Source: Elmis aenea (lineage: Eukaryota; Arthropoda; Insecta; Coleoptera; Elmidae). Taken from it: a DNA stretch of 64,000 bases. The stretch lies in assembly GCA_947652605.1 (NCBI GenBank), contig OX393577.1, positions 60,164,108 through 60,228,107 of the forward strand, in the 5' to 3' direction. Positions 45,501 to 54,825 of this stretch are shown piece by piece (position 1 is the stretch's first letter; the number at the start of each line of letters is the position of its first letter). The position numbers and the translations under genes were made by a program. Below the pieces are notes generated by a model that saw nothing but the letters and a program-made list of their open reading frames with translations, had not been told where the DNA came from and did not search any database.

Positions 45501-45724
45501 AATTTGTTATTGTAAGGCAGAAAAAGTATTTTGAAGTAAGAATAAAGTTTTTCCATAATTTAATGTCAGTAAAGACATTTATAATAAATTCTATTACAAA
45601 TTCATTGACACAATAAAGGAAAATAACAATTTTTGAATATCTCTGGATATCCCAGACGATAAGTATTTCCCGGGATTATAAAATAGGCTAAAACAGACGG
45701 GATCCCAGACACCCCGGTTCATAG

Positions 45725-47151
45725 CAAATAAAAATCTGTCTGTTTAATTTAACTGATGCCTACTTGAGAATTTGTTTATTTTTTCACGTACAGTCTTTCG
45801 CAAGTAATTTTTCGGAAATAGTAATTACATTTGAGTCAGTAATCTTTAAATCTATCTAAGATAAAAAGCATTTTTTAGATCTATGGAACTAAAGAAAGTA
45901 TTTTTTGTTCAGGACTTTTCTGCAAAATTATATCACACTAATGCAAAAAAGTTTAAAATGAGGTATTTACAAATTTTTTCGTTGATTATGCTTTTGTTCA
46001 AAAAACACTATCGCATGGAAATACACTATAACATGAGTATTTTCCCCTTACAACCAAGTATCAATTAAAATTCACCAAGAGCATAAGATCAAAACATTGT
46101 TTTGATAATTTTTACGAACAAAAATGTGTTCGTTTTCTAAATTTATAATATGAAACCAAGAAAAAAATCATTAGAAGCGACCACGGGCAGAAAACCCAAA
46201 TACATTCAATAAAAAAAATCTGTTCATCCACTTTTTCTTCTCTCAAATCGGGTTATGGTTCCCAGCATAATTTTTTCTTAAACCAATATGCTCAATTACG
46301 CAATAATTATGCAAGAAACCTTCCGCCAGCTTATAAAACCAATTAGGGCGCCGATCAAATTATACCTTGTTAATTAATAATAATTAAGCACTTCTTAACG
46401 ACAAGCAATTTTCAAAAATAATTAGAGAAAGGATTTCTACCTGCGGCCGGTGAAAAATGAAACAGAAAGTTGGCACAATTTTAATTTTAATTGATTAACA
46501 GTCAAAATCCCGCTTGAATTAAAAACTTGGCCATTCCGCCAATTTAATACCTTCCGGAATTTCCTAATTAAAGAGTGCCGTGGTGGAATTTGTCGGGGCG
46601 CTTTTGTTGCGAGTGTTCGACTACTGAAAAAAATGGCACATTAGTGTGTCGCTTATCAACACATCGGTGTGCTTTTAATTAAGTCTGGTTTTGTCAAGTC
46701 CGATTGTATATCACAGATTTAATTTGTTATCTGTGGGGACATAGTTTTGGGCAGTTTTACGTTTGTTGAGCACAATATACCGACACTGACGGCGCTTTGT
46801 CGCGGCTTAAGACACTGTTGATTATGTTTTATCTGTGAATAATTACTCTGTTTTTATTATTTTTGACAATGCATGGTTAAAAGGTATTTTAAAGTCATTA
46901 TGTGTATAAGATACACGTGTTAGGGTTTCTGTTGCATTTATTTGTGAATTCTCAAGTGATTTATGAAATGTTTTTTAAGTAAATGCGTGTTTTTTTGTTT
47001 CTAATTCTATATGTTAAATAGTTTATTATGATATTTATTTATTATCGACTAATTACTTAAGCAAAAGGAATGTAAAGTAACAACTTGTGTATACAGCAAC
47101 GTTGAATATGCAAAAATAAATCTTTGTGCAATGCATATAATAGCATGGCAG
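45725..47151. other. unassigned AT-rich DNA
   Basis: No gene or repeat recognised; a 61-codon frame at 45883-46068 has no content I can name. Confidence 0.45.
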
Positions 47152-47348
47152 CCTTAGGGTGCGTACACACGTATGTAATATGTAATGTAATGTAACGTGT
47201 AATGTAATGCGAATTGTTTGGAGCACGATGCGAATCCTATTGTTTTTGTATTACATGTAACGCTCGCAGTGACGTAAAACGACGAATTTGCCTTACATTA
47301 CACGTTACATTACATTACATATTACACACGTGTGTACGCACCCTAAGG
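47152..47348. repeat. 197-bp palindromic MITE, TTAGGGTGCGTACACACG termini
   Basis: Starts CCTTAGGGTGCGTACACACG and ends with its exact complement. The arms match for about 57 bp (GTAATATGTAATGTAATG, TAACGTGTAATGTAA). The loop of about 80 bp includes GCACGATGCGAATCC. Arm interiors are made of a short TAATG-type repeat. The target duplication cannot be separated from the terminal palindrome. Confidence 0.85.
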
Positions 47349-47384
47349 TATAGGTAATATTTAAAAAAATCTTAATTTGGCTAT

Positions 47385-47654
47385 GAGTACAGTAGAGTAG
47401 GAGTAACAGATATTAAGAAAAAGATGGAGCCGATTCACTTAAGATGGCTTGGACATTTACTACGCATGCCAGAAAGTAGATACGCGAAAATAGGATGGAA
47501 AATGCAGATAGAGGGAAAAAGAAATAGAGGAAGACCAAGAATAAAATGGGGAAAAAAAGTGCGGCAGAGACTAGAAGAAAAAGGAGTCAGCTGGGGAGAT
47601 GTGCCACAATTAGCTAACGATAGGCAGGAGTGGAGAAACATAATACAGAAATAG
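47385..47654 (+). pseudogene. RTE-like LINE C-terminal tail
   Basis: An open stretch of about 90 codons, the last 76 from an internal ATG at 47424, ends at TAG or TAA by 47654. Motifs: EYSRVGVTDIKKKMEPIHLR, RWLGHLLRMPESRYAK, and RNRGRPRIKWGKKVRQRLEE. R-W-L-G-H-x-x-R-M-P and R-G-R-P-R-x-K-W are the typical last motifs of insect endonuclease-reverse transcriptases. Nothing upstream of the palindromic repeat at 47152-47348 continues the gene, so the copy is truncated at its 5' end, as usual for LINEs. Confidence 0.82.
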
Positions 47655-47785
47655 AAAAGCATACCTCAACACCGAAAGGTACAAGAGGAACCGATTAAGA
47701 AAAAGAAGAAGATTACAGTAGGAAGAACAATGAAATTTAACTAAACAAAAAGTAGCATAAACAAATAAAACTTTAAAATAGCTAC

Positions 47786-48330
47786 AAGCTATACACAAAA
47801 CTTCTAGAAAAGAGGCTAAAAGAGCATGTAGAATTAAAACTAGGAGAAGAACAAGCAGCTTTTGGACCAGAAAGACAGACAAGCGATGACATATATATTA
47901 TAAGAACTATAATAGAAAGAAAAATATATGGAGAAGAACTTTACTTAACATTTTTAGACCTAAAAGCAGCCCTTGATACTGTGGATAGAAGAGAAATGTG
48001 GAAAACCCTGAGAGAAAACGAAAACAGAGAAAAACAGAACAAAAACAATAATGGAAAAATAAAAAAGAAATAACTTAACTGGTACGACCATACAGTAAGA
48101 ATGAAATCTTACAAAATCACAAGAAAAATAATGGAAATTGGAAAACCAGCCAAAAAATAAAGAGGGAGACCAAGAAGAAAATGGATGGACCAAATAAGGG
48201 AAATTGGGTTAGAAAATAAAAAACAGTAGAAGAAATGAGAGCACTAGCAAAAGACAAAAGGGCATGGAAAAAATGGGCTCAGGACACGAACCCTTCCCCA
48301 CCGACGCATGAAAAAACAAAAGGACTTTCA
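47786..48330 (+). pseudogene. RTE-like LINE, reverse transcriptase fragment fused to tail by deletion
   Basis: From 47786 the frame reads KLYTKLLEKRLKEHVELKLG, GEEQAAFGPERQTSDDIYII, and GEELYLTFLDLKAALDTVDR to a stop near 48072. These are reverse transcriptase motifs 1 and A (F-L-D-L-K-A-A-L-D; the canonical F of AFD is L here). The following DNA jumps to tail motifs: LNWYDHTVRMKSYKITRK, a stop, then RGRPRRKWMDQIREIG and LAKDKRAWKKWAQD to about 48310. The palm motif with FADD and the whole connector are gone. A dead, internally deleted copy. It lies just downstream of another tail (47385-47654), so two insertions abut. Confidence 0.8.
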
Positions 48331-48459
48331 AAAGAAGGAAAATAGTTTCAAAATAATATGGATTTACATCTAAATAACAAATCATGCACAAACTTTTTGA
48401 CTTGTTTCCAAGTCAATAGGTTGTAGTTCCAGCCCACACTGTATTACTCCTGAATGTAT

Positions 48460-48494
48460 AGTCCGTTCGCCCAGTGGTGAGGTCTATCGGATTA
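48460..48494 (+). repeat. terminal inverted repeat, left
   Basis: Begins AGTCCGTTCGCCCAGTGGTG and ends ATCGGATTA. Identical over 35 bases to the reverse complement of 50643-50677. It is the expected transposase-binding end of the element. Confidence 0.95.
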
Positions 48495-48897
48495 GCGCAG
48501 TAAGGCGGCAACGAAATACTTACACGCTTCTGTCTTTTTCTGTGTCATCGAGTTCTTAGCACATAAACACGAACATACAGCTTTACGTACAAAGTAATAC
48601 TAACACTAAACGTCTTAAGGTGCAGAAACCAAGTTGTAATGTATCAGAAAAAGACGGATGGTGTATTAGCATGTCTAAGTATGAATAATTGATTATGTAT
48701 CGAAGCTGCGGTTACCAAACTTTGTAGCATATAAAACACAACTAATATTCTGTAATTATTTTAATTAAAGATTCAAATAATAAATAGTACTTCTAATCAA
48801 TATATGTATATACACATATATATGCATTTCGTCAAATAATTATAACTATATATATACAAAAATATAAATACAAAATAACACAAAACATTTTTTTAAA

Positions 48898-50253
48898 TCA
48901 GTTCTCTTTATCACTTTCTTCAGAAATAATATCTGAGTCGTCTTCAGTATCACTAGCGAGGTCAATAATTAAAGGGTTAACTTCGTCCATTACTTTTTCA
49001 CGGGACCACCAATCTTTTATAATGTTTTCCGTGTGAATAACGCACTTTTTCCATATTGCAGAAGTTACTTGAGTAAGGGATTCTTCCCACATTTTTAACA
49101 CACAATCATCTCCGTACCCGTCACGACCAATGTGTCGGTCGTAGTAGTTTTTTACGATCCCCCAAACTAATTCTATTGCATTAAAGTGACAATGGTAAGG
49201 AGGCAAACGAAGTACTTGATGACCGTTTCTGTTTATGATTTCGTCAACTGCATGTTTATTTACCACTTTATTTTGTTTAGCTAATATTAACATTTCATTT
49301 TTTAAAAGGTCTTTAGCATATGAAATCTCTCGTTTCTGCAACCATTCCTCAATTTCACACTTTTTCCAATTAGAAGTAGGTTGCTTATCAATTAACCGGG
49401 AATGGTAAGGTGCGTTGTCAAGTATGATTATAGACGGTTCTTCTAATGTTGGTAAAAGTTGAAACTCTAACCATCTTTCAAACATTTCGGCCGACATGTT
49501 GTCATGATAATCTGCAGATTTATTTTTGGTGGAAAAAATAAGATCTGCTTTCTCCACAAAACCTTCTGACGTTCCACCATGAAGAACGATGTAACGCTTG
49601 CCTTCTGGTTTATCATTTTTTACACTCTTGAAGGAATTATCTTGCCAAGTTCTCTTAGCACTACCCCTAGCGAAAATCCATGTTTCATCCAAAAATACAG
49701 TTTTTAGCGGATACGGTGTGTTCAAATTTTTCATGTAAGATCGTAAAAACTTAGTACGCATAGAAACAACGTGGCTCTTTTCGCATAGTGCTCTTCTGTT
49801 GCACTGCGATTTAAATGAAAAACCCATCGATTTTATTAGTGAATATAGGCTTGTTCTTCCACCGTTAAATATTTGTTTATCGCGCAATGCCGCAAGTAAG
49901 GTTGATAAAGTTATATGTTCTTTTCTGGTATGCATTTCATATATATTGTTGCGAATTTCAACTTTTACGGATTCACTCACATCCTCACTTCTACTTTTTT
50001 GACGGCGTCTTGAAATTTTATATTTCGGAGGTGTACCTTTTTTTTGTCTTGAAACTATGCGTGCAATTGTAGCTTCACTTACTTTTAAAGCATCCGCAAC
50101 TCGTTGCCGCACCGAAAAGACACTTAGTAAAGGGCCCCTATTTTCTTTTTCTTTCATGAAATATTCTATCAAATTTAAAACCATTTGTTGACTTTCGACA
50201 CTTAACATTCCAACCATTTTAACTTGTTGCTTCTTACACACAGTCTGAACCAT
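48898..50253 (-). CDS. DDE transposase, IS630/Tc1/mariner-like, long D-E spacer (451 aa)
   Basis: Cuts and joins the ends of the transposon at 48460-50677; expected to act in the nucleus. An N-terminal helix-turn-helix-like region (about residues 44-72, VRQRVADALKVSEATIARIV) is followed by a basic linker (71-90) and the catalytic domain. FLDETW gives D189, IIILDNAPYHSR gives D279 and LPPYHCHFNAIELVWG gives E361, the DDE triad, with 81 residues between D279 and E361. Classic Tc1/mariner spacing is 34-41, so this belongs to a long-spacer lineage; one reported as DD82E (Sailor) has about this distance, recalled rather than checked. YHDNMSAEMFERWL (249-262) lies between the first two acids. The C-terminus (423-451) is acidic. 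The start at 50253 gives a full-length protein; an ATG at codon 13 is an alternative. No stop or shift. Confidence 0.93.
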   Translation of the reverse strand: MVQTVCKKQQVKMVGMLSVESQQMVLNLIEYFMKEKENRGPLLSVFSVRQRVADALKVSEATIARIVSRQKKGTPPKYKISRRRQKSRSEDVSESVKVEIRNNIYEMHTRKEHITLSTLLAALRDKQIFNGGRTSLYSLIKSMGFSFKSQCNRRALCEKSHVVSMRTKFLRSYMKNLNTPYPLKTVFLDETWIFARGSAKRTWQDNSFKSVKNDKPEGKRYIVLHGGTSEGFVEKADLIFSTKNKSADYHDNMSAEMFERWLEFQLLPTLEEPSIIILDNAPYHSRLIDKQPTSNWKKCEIEEWLQKREISYAKDLLKNEMLILAKQNKVVNKHAVDEIINRNGHQVLRLPPYHCHFNAIELVWGIVKNYYDRHIGRDGYGDDCVLKMWEESLTQVTSAIWKKCVIHTENIIKDWWSREKVMDEVNPLIIDLASDTEDDSDIISEESDKEN

Positions 50254-50642
50254 AACATTTTCTGATTTGTCTTATATACAATCCAGATTACTCTAATTAG
50301 ACAACCAGTTGCAATTGGATGACTTTTAAACCCGCTACAAGCTACAATACAGGTATAAAACGGTAAATACTACCCAATTTCAAAAACTAGACAACTTACC
50401 TACCGGTTTGCTAGGGTAAATTTCTACCTTTGTAGACATTTGTTGTAATTAACGGTACGTTTTAATACGCTTATAAGTTACTTTACAGATAAGTTTTCAA
50501 AACAGCAACCCAGTAAAATTTTAAAATACTTTTTATTATTATTCAAATATGTTAGGTACGCAAAATCTATTGAAAAAATATATATCAAAATGTTTGGTAG
50601 TCACTGGAAATATCCTGAAACTTAATTCATACATCAGTCAGT

Positions 50643-50677
50643 TAATCCGATAGACCTCACCACTGGGCGAACGGACT
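50643..50677 (-). repeat. terminal inverted repeat, right
   Basis: Exact complement of 48460-48494 over 35 bases, ending GGGCGAACGGACT. The 390 bp between it and the start codon should contain the transposase promoter; I see AT-rich DNA there but no site I would mark. Confidence 0.95.
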
Positions 50678-50680
50678 TAT

Positions 50681-51621
50681 AGTTTAAATTCGCATATATT
50701 GGCATGCGATAATAGACTCCGAGACGTTCTATACTTTTCGCTTGTTCTGATTCATAAATTCGAGACTTTACGAGTGGGGACTAGTGTGCGACACATTAGG
50801 TAATTGTCTGGTGGATGGATAAAAATATGTTTACTGCAGTTGCAAGCCCGAACAAAGTTTGTAGCGGGCCATCTATTTTTACATCGGAATATAAATTGCT
50901 AATAACTCGTTCGCAAGTTTGTTGTTGTGACACAAAATGGAGCGTGAATGTAGAAGTGACATAACAAAAAAAATTGTATTGTTAAACAATGTAATATATC
51001 GTAATATTTTAATAAGTGCTTTAAATTATTACGACTCATAATATTTTAGAATATCATTAGGTTTTGGGGTTATTAAGTTAATCTTTAAGGCGAATATAGT
51101 TTTATTCTTTTTAAAGAAACCGAATGTTTCTAGAAAAAAAAAGGTTGTTAAAGCTCTAAAAATAGCTTGCGCTGTCGATCGTATCTTGCTTCTGGTTCTT
51201 TACTGTGCAAAGCTGGGAATTTTATCGTCTTTAACGTTTTTTTCACTTATCTATGTTCCGTTTTCGTTATGAAAGTTTTCCGTCTCCAGCCTACATTTAC
51301 TGCCATCAAGTCTGTAAGGGTTTCTACGGAATATAATGAATACATTTCGATTGAGCAGGTCGTTGACCTCTTGTGTGCGTTACATTGTATCGAATTGATC
51401 TAACTTGAAATTTATGTGATACTCGTATAAAAAAAATCGCTTATAAATAAGTTGACCGTAAAAAGGAATGATTATTAAGAATAATGAAATGAGGAAAAGT
51501 TTGTGTTTTGCTGTTGGATGGTGGTGAAATGTGGCGAATGTTAGATGGTCACTTTTGCATAGATGATTGTATAGAATATTTTTAAGTCGAATATAAAAGC
51601 AATATATAAGTTATACAGGGT
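50681..51621. other. unassigned DNA
   Basis: A 78-codon plus-strand frame (51167-51403) has no recognised domain. TTATACAGGGTGTCTTAAT at 51611-51629 is a terminus of a CAGGGTGTC-type element, interrupted almost at once by the hAT element that starts at 51630. Confidence 0.45.
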
Positions 51622-51629
51622 GTCTTAAT

Positions 51630-53077
51630 CAGGGATGGAATAACGTTTTAAATCGTTACGTTATTGAATAACGTTATTTATTATTTGTTTTCGTTACATA
51701 ACGTTATAAATAACATTAAAAAATGAATTGTTATGTTATAATATAACGTTATATAACGTTACGTGAAGAATTATATACAGGGTGTTTCTTAAATAATGCG
51801 AAGAAACTCGGGAGTTGATTTCTTATCAAAAATTAAGTGGGGTATTTTTTATAAATTTTTTTTCTTTAACGTCTCCTTTCGGAGTTACACCTCCCTAAAG
51901 GGGAGCAGTAAAATTGGGTTTTTATTTTATTTCTCAAATTTAGATAAATGTAGGAGAATGATATTTTGTAGATGTTTTATACTTATTAAAAGGTTTCCCA
52001 TAGTAATATTTTCAATCATTTTCCATCTTCACAGGGGGCTGAAAAGTGCGACCCCTGTTGGTTTTTTATTCAGAACCTTTTGGTGAGTTGAAATTTTGCA
52101 ATTTTAACATTTTTTTTTGTAAGTTTGATTTAATTAGAACCTCTTTTTATTCTTTAGTTTTTCTCGTAAATCCTACAGTTTTGAGTTAAAAATTAAATGA
52201 GTGAATATTATGTTTATGTTCATATTGGGTAAAATTGACGGGCGTTTTAGCGTCAAAATAAATTACACCCGTCACTTCTACCCAATATGAACATAAACAA
52301 ACCATGGTACCATCATTCATATAATTTTTTACTCAAAAACTGTCGGTTTAACGAGAAAAGTTAAAGAATAAAAAAACTTCTAAATAAATCAAATTTTCAA
52401 AAAAAAAAAATTAATTGCTAGATTTCAACCCACCAAAAAGTTCTTATAAAAAAACCAACAGGGGTCGCAATTTTCAGCCCCCGGTGAAAGTGGGAGATGA
52501 TTAAAAATCTTACCTACTGTGAGAAACCTTTTAATAAGTATAAAACATCTACCTACCTAATATCATTCTCCTACATATATCCAAATTTGAGAAATAAAAT
52601 AAAAACCCAATTTTACCGCTCCCCTTTAGGGGGGTGTAACTCCGAAAGAAGGCCTTAAAGAAAAAAAAAATTATATGACCCCTCTTGATATTCGATAGGG
52701 AATCACCTCCCGATTTTTTTCGCATTATTTAAGAAACATGCTGTATAAAAATAATTTTTATTTGTAACTCTGAAATTATTTTTGGGATCTGTAAATGTAA
52801 ATTTAAAAAATGGTACAAAATTAGTTTGAAATATTTTATTTTCATTTTAATTTCTAAAATAATAGACAAAATATATCTTCGGAAAATAAAAAGATCGCCA
52901 TATAAAAATTTAATTTCTAGAGAATAACGATACAAAATAACAATTAATGAAACGTTATCGGTTATTATAACGTTATATAACGTTATAAAAATATCGTTAC
53001 GTTATTGTATAAAACATTATAGTTGAATCGTTATTATAACGTTATCGGGTATCGTTACGTTACGTTTTCCATCCCTG
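51630..53077. mobile_element. hAT-type MITE, CAGGGATGGAATAACG termini, 8-bp duplication
   Basis: The left terminus is CAGGGATGGAATAACG and the right terminus ends CGTTTTCCATCCCTG. The octamer GTCTTAAT is identical at 51622-51629 and 53078-53085. The arms are dominated by TAACGTTA/AACGTTAT repeats over about 130 bp at the left (51643-51765) and about 110 bp at the right (52950-53065). No transposase. The interior is occupied by a separate palindromic element (51778-52743), so this MITE predates it. Without the nested insert it would be about 480 bp. Confidence 0.92.
51778..52743. mobile_element. 966-bp palindromic element nested in a hAT MITE
   Basis: The left end CAGGGTGTTTCTTAAATAAT pairs with the right end ATTATTTAAGAAACATGCTG; both are flanked by TATA. 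The arms are complementary over almost the whole length, including GGAGTTACACCTCCC/GGGGTGTAACTCCG and GAGAATGATATTTTG with its complement. The centre near 52260 has GACGGGCGTTTTAGCGTC and a CCCAATATGAACATAAAC inverted pair. The frame at 51796-52086 (96 codons) is palindrome sequence. Same general class as 13726-15269 by its CAGGGTGT start and TATA flank. Confidence 0.88.
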
Positions 53078-53085
53078 GTCTTAAT

Positions 53086-53346
53086 TACTAGGCCCAACAT
53101 GGATATCTCATCTATGTTAAGATGGACAAAGTCGGTTAATTTTCGTAATTTGGTCCTAAATTTAAATCTGTAAAGAAAAATTCCATAGCTATCTTAATTA
53201 AGAACTTATTTAAAACTTTAAAAAAATATTTTTCTTCTTTTCCTACACTTTTTCTATTTTTAAAGTTATTGAAAAAAACTTTCTTAAAGCAACTTTTTAT
53301 TATCTATACGCTGATTAAAATATATTTTTACTAAAGGAATTATTAT
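53086..53346. other. continuation of the outer CAGGGTGTC-type repeat
   Basis: TACTAGGCCCAACATGGATA onward follows directly on the sequence interrupted at 51629 once the hAT element is removed. Probably the body of an older element whose left terminus is at 51613; its right end is not certain (a weak ACACCCGATATA lies near 54167). Confidence 0.4.
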
Positions 53347-53887
53347 GGACCATTTTCTTTCGACTTGGTAAAAAGAACAACATTTTTTGGAAATAGAGAA
53401 GTCCCAAAACGAACAAAAGTGGAAGTGGTCAAAAAGGTAGTAATTCCGGCACTTTTATACGGAAGTGAAACGTGGACACTCCCAAATAAAAATAGTAGCC
53501 GAGTGAATGCAGCAGAAATGAGATTTCTAAGAAAAATCGAAGGAAAAACCAAAAAAGATAGAATCCGAAACGAAACATATAGAGAAGAATTAAAGATAAA
53601 ATCAGTTGAAACCAAAATACAGGAAAGGAAGCTGGGATGGTTGGGTCACATTTATAGGGTGAAAAAAGAAAGGTTAAAAAGAAAAGCAAGAACACAGGGG
53701 AAAAAAACAAAAGAGATAGACCGAGAAAAACCTGGCACGACGAAGTTAAAAATGCAGCAACGGATAGAAACATCAAATGGAAAGACAAAAAAAGGCTAGC
53801 ACAACACAACTCAACAGTCCTACACCTAACAGTAGAAGGACTCATGACTAAATAAAAAAAAGGACCATTTTCTTTCGACTTGGTAAA
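53347..53887 (+). mobile_element. 5'-truncated LINE insertion bounded by a 26-bp target duplication
   Basis: The 26 bases starting GGACCATTTTCTTTCGACTT are identical at 53347-53372 and 53862-53887. Between them lies a LINE 3' end finishing with ATAAAAAAA. A long direct duplication plus an A-tail is the hallmark of target-primed reverse transcription. The two duplicates are still identical, so this insertion is relatively recent. Confidence 0.9.
53373..53861 (+). pseudogene. RTE-like LINE C-terminal fragment, same family as 38641-39247
   Basis: Frame 53365-53799 reads REVPKRTKVEVVKKVVIPAL, LLYGSETWTLPNKN, AAEMRFLRKIEGKTKKDRIR, and KLGWLGHIYRVKKERLKRKA. A frameshift follows after about 53690 into the RDRPRKTWHDEVKN-like segment found in the sister copy as RGRPRKTWQDEVKK. 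It starts in the connector after the reverse transcriptase palm, so it is truncated at its 5' end and lacks catalytic motifs. Compared with the copy at 38641 it has fewer stops. The minus-strand frames over it (53343-53615 and 53429-53845) are shadows. Confidence 0.87.
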
Positions 53888-54825
53888 TTTTTTGGGCGTT
53901 GTATTTCATTTTTAAAGTCTGTAATAAACAAAATTTAACCGATTAGTTTTAGAACATCATCCAATGATGCCGTAAATGGGTGGTTATCAATGTTACTAAA
54001 AACCAAAATAGACTTTTGATATGAACAAACAAATTTTCTTCATTATTAAATATATTTATAAATAAATGTGACTTTAGGGTACCTATTTTAAACGTTTATT
54101 AAAACTTTTCGTCTCACACTTTAAGCAAGACAACCTCTGTATGATTTTTTAAATAATGTATACAACACCCGATATAATCAAGGAAAATAATAAAATAAAA
54201 CACATGAAAATTGCATGGTCAACGAACTTTTAAAGTAAAAGTTATCTTAAATATGAAAACACTTCTATTAACTGTTAAAAGTATTATAAAAAATGCAACT
54301 GTTAAAACCATGATACATAAAATAAAATAAAAACAAAAATTTCAGTTTATCGGATCTAATTATAACGAAAAATTCTTTAAGTCCATTAGCTTTTTAAGTA
54401 TCAAATGGATTTACTTGAAACATTGCGAACATGTTCACATTTCAGACTTGCATGATACTGACAATCGTTCTTGAACTTTTGAAAATGGAACGCGACAAAT
54501 TTGTCAAAATTTCAAACAACATGGTTTAAAGTACGATACAAAATACGGAAATTTTGAAGTTAATACCCGTAAAAATTTCTAACGTGACTAACATATCCAA
54601 TTCTGGCATCAGTTCACTTATATGTAGAATTTAAAATTTATTATCCGTAACAACTAACAGCAAAAAACGTAAAGCTTATATTATGTGATAATACAACATA
54701 GAATATGCAAAACAGCACTGCACAGAAACAACTAAATTGTGCAAAAATATAACGAAGTTTTACATTTAAAGAGGAATTTTTGTTAAGAAATAAGTTATGG
54801 TTTGATGCTGTACGCAAGGCCAAGC
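53888..54825. other. unassigned AT-rich DNA
   Basis: No gene recognised; short frames only. It may include the remainder of the older element interrupted at 51629 and 53347. Confidence 0.4.

Larger units (their letters stand above)
44038..45716 (-). mobile_element. hAT element, internally deleted, with transposase remnant
   Basis: The left end is CAGGGTTTCTCTAATTGAG. The right end, read on the minus strand, is CGGGGTGTCTGGGATCCC. The flanking octamers GTTCAGAG (44030-44037) and GTTCATAG (45717-45724) differ at one base, a good aged hAT duplication. Subterminal GGGATTCC/GGAATCCC blocks occur near the left end (44074-44115), and CCCGGGATT and GGGATCCC near the right. The remains of a hAT dimerisation domain lie on the minus strand at 45258-45362. 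A separate TA-flanked MITE (44233-45150) is inserted inside. Confidence 0.82.
48460..50677 (-). mobile_element. complete 2.2-kb DDE transposon with intact transposase gene
   Basis: Terminal inverted repeats of 35 bp at 48460-48494 and 50643-50677 match at every position and begin AGTCCGTTCGCCCAGTGGTG. The bases TAT lie directly outside both ends (48457-48459 and 50678-50680), giving either a 3-bp duplication or a TA duplication with one altered base. The only long frame in the window (48898-50253, minus strand) fills 61% of the interior. Perfect repeats plus an uninterrupted transposase suggest a young, possibly active insertion. Superfamily IS630/Tc1/mariner-like on the basis of the encoded protein. 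Confidence 0.92.

Noticed and set aside
47610..48391. Minus-strand frames with many F, L and C residues
   Set aside because: Antisense of the LINE fragments at 47385-48330.
48786..48860. TATA/CATA-rich microsatellite as a feature of interest
   Set aside because: Short, imperfect simple sequence in the 3' non-coding part of the transposon; nothing unusual for AT-rich DNA.
49799..50072. Plus-strand frames of 61-67 codons
   Set aside because: Antisense of the intact transposase gene.
51796..52086. 96-codon plus-strand frame
   Set aside because: It lies wholly within one arm of the palindromic element 51778-52743 and has an F-rich, low-complexity composition.
53429..53845. 138-codon minus-strand frame
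   Set aside because: Antisense of an A-rich LINE tail; the F/L/S-rich composition is what that produces.
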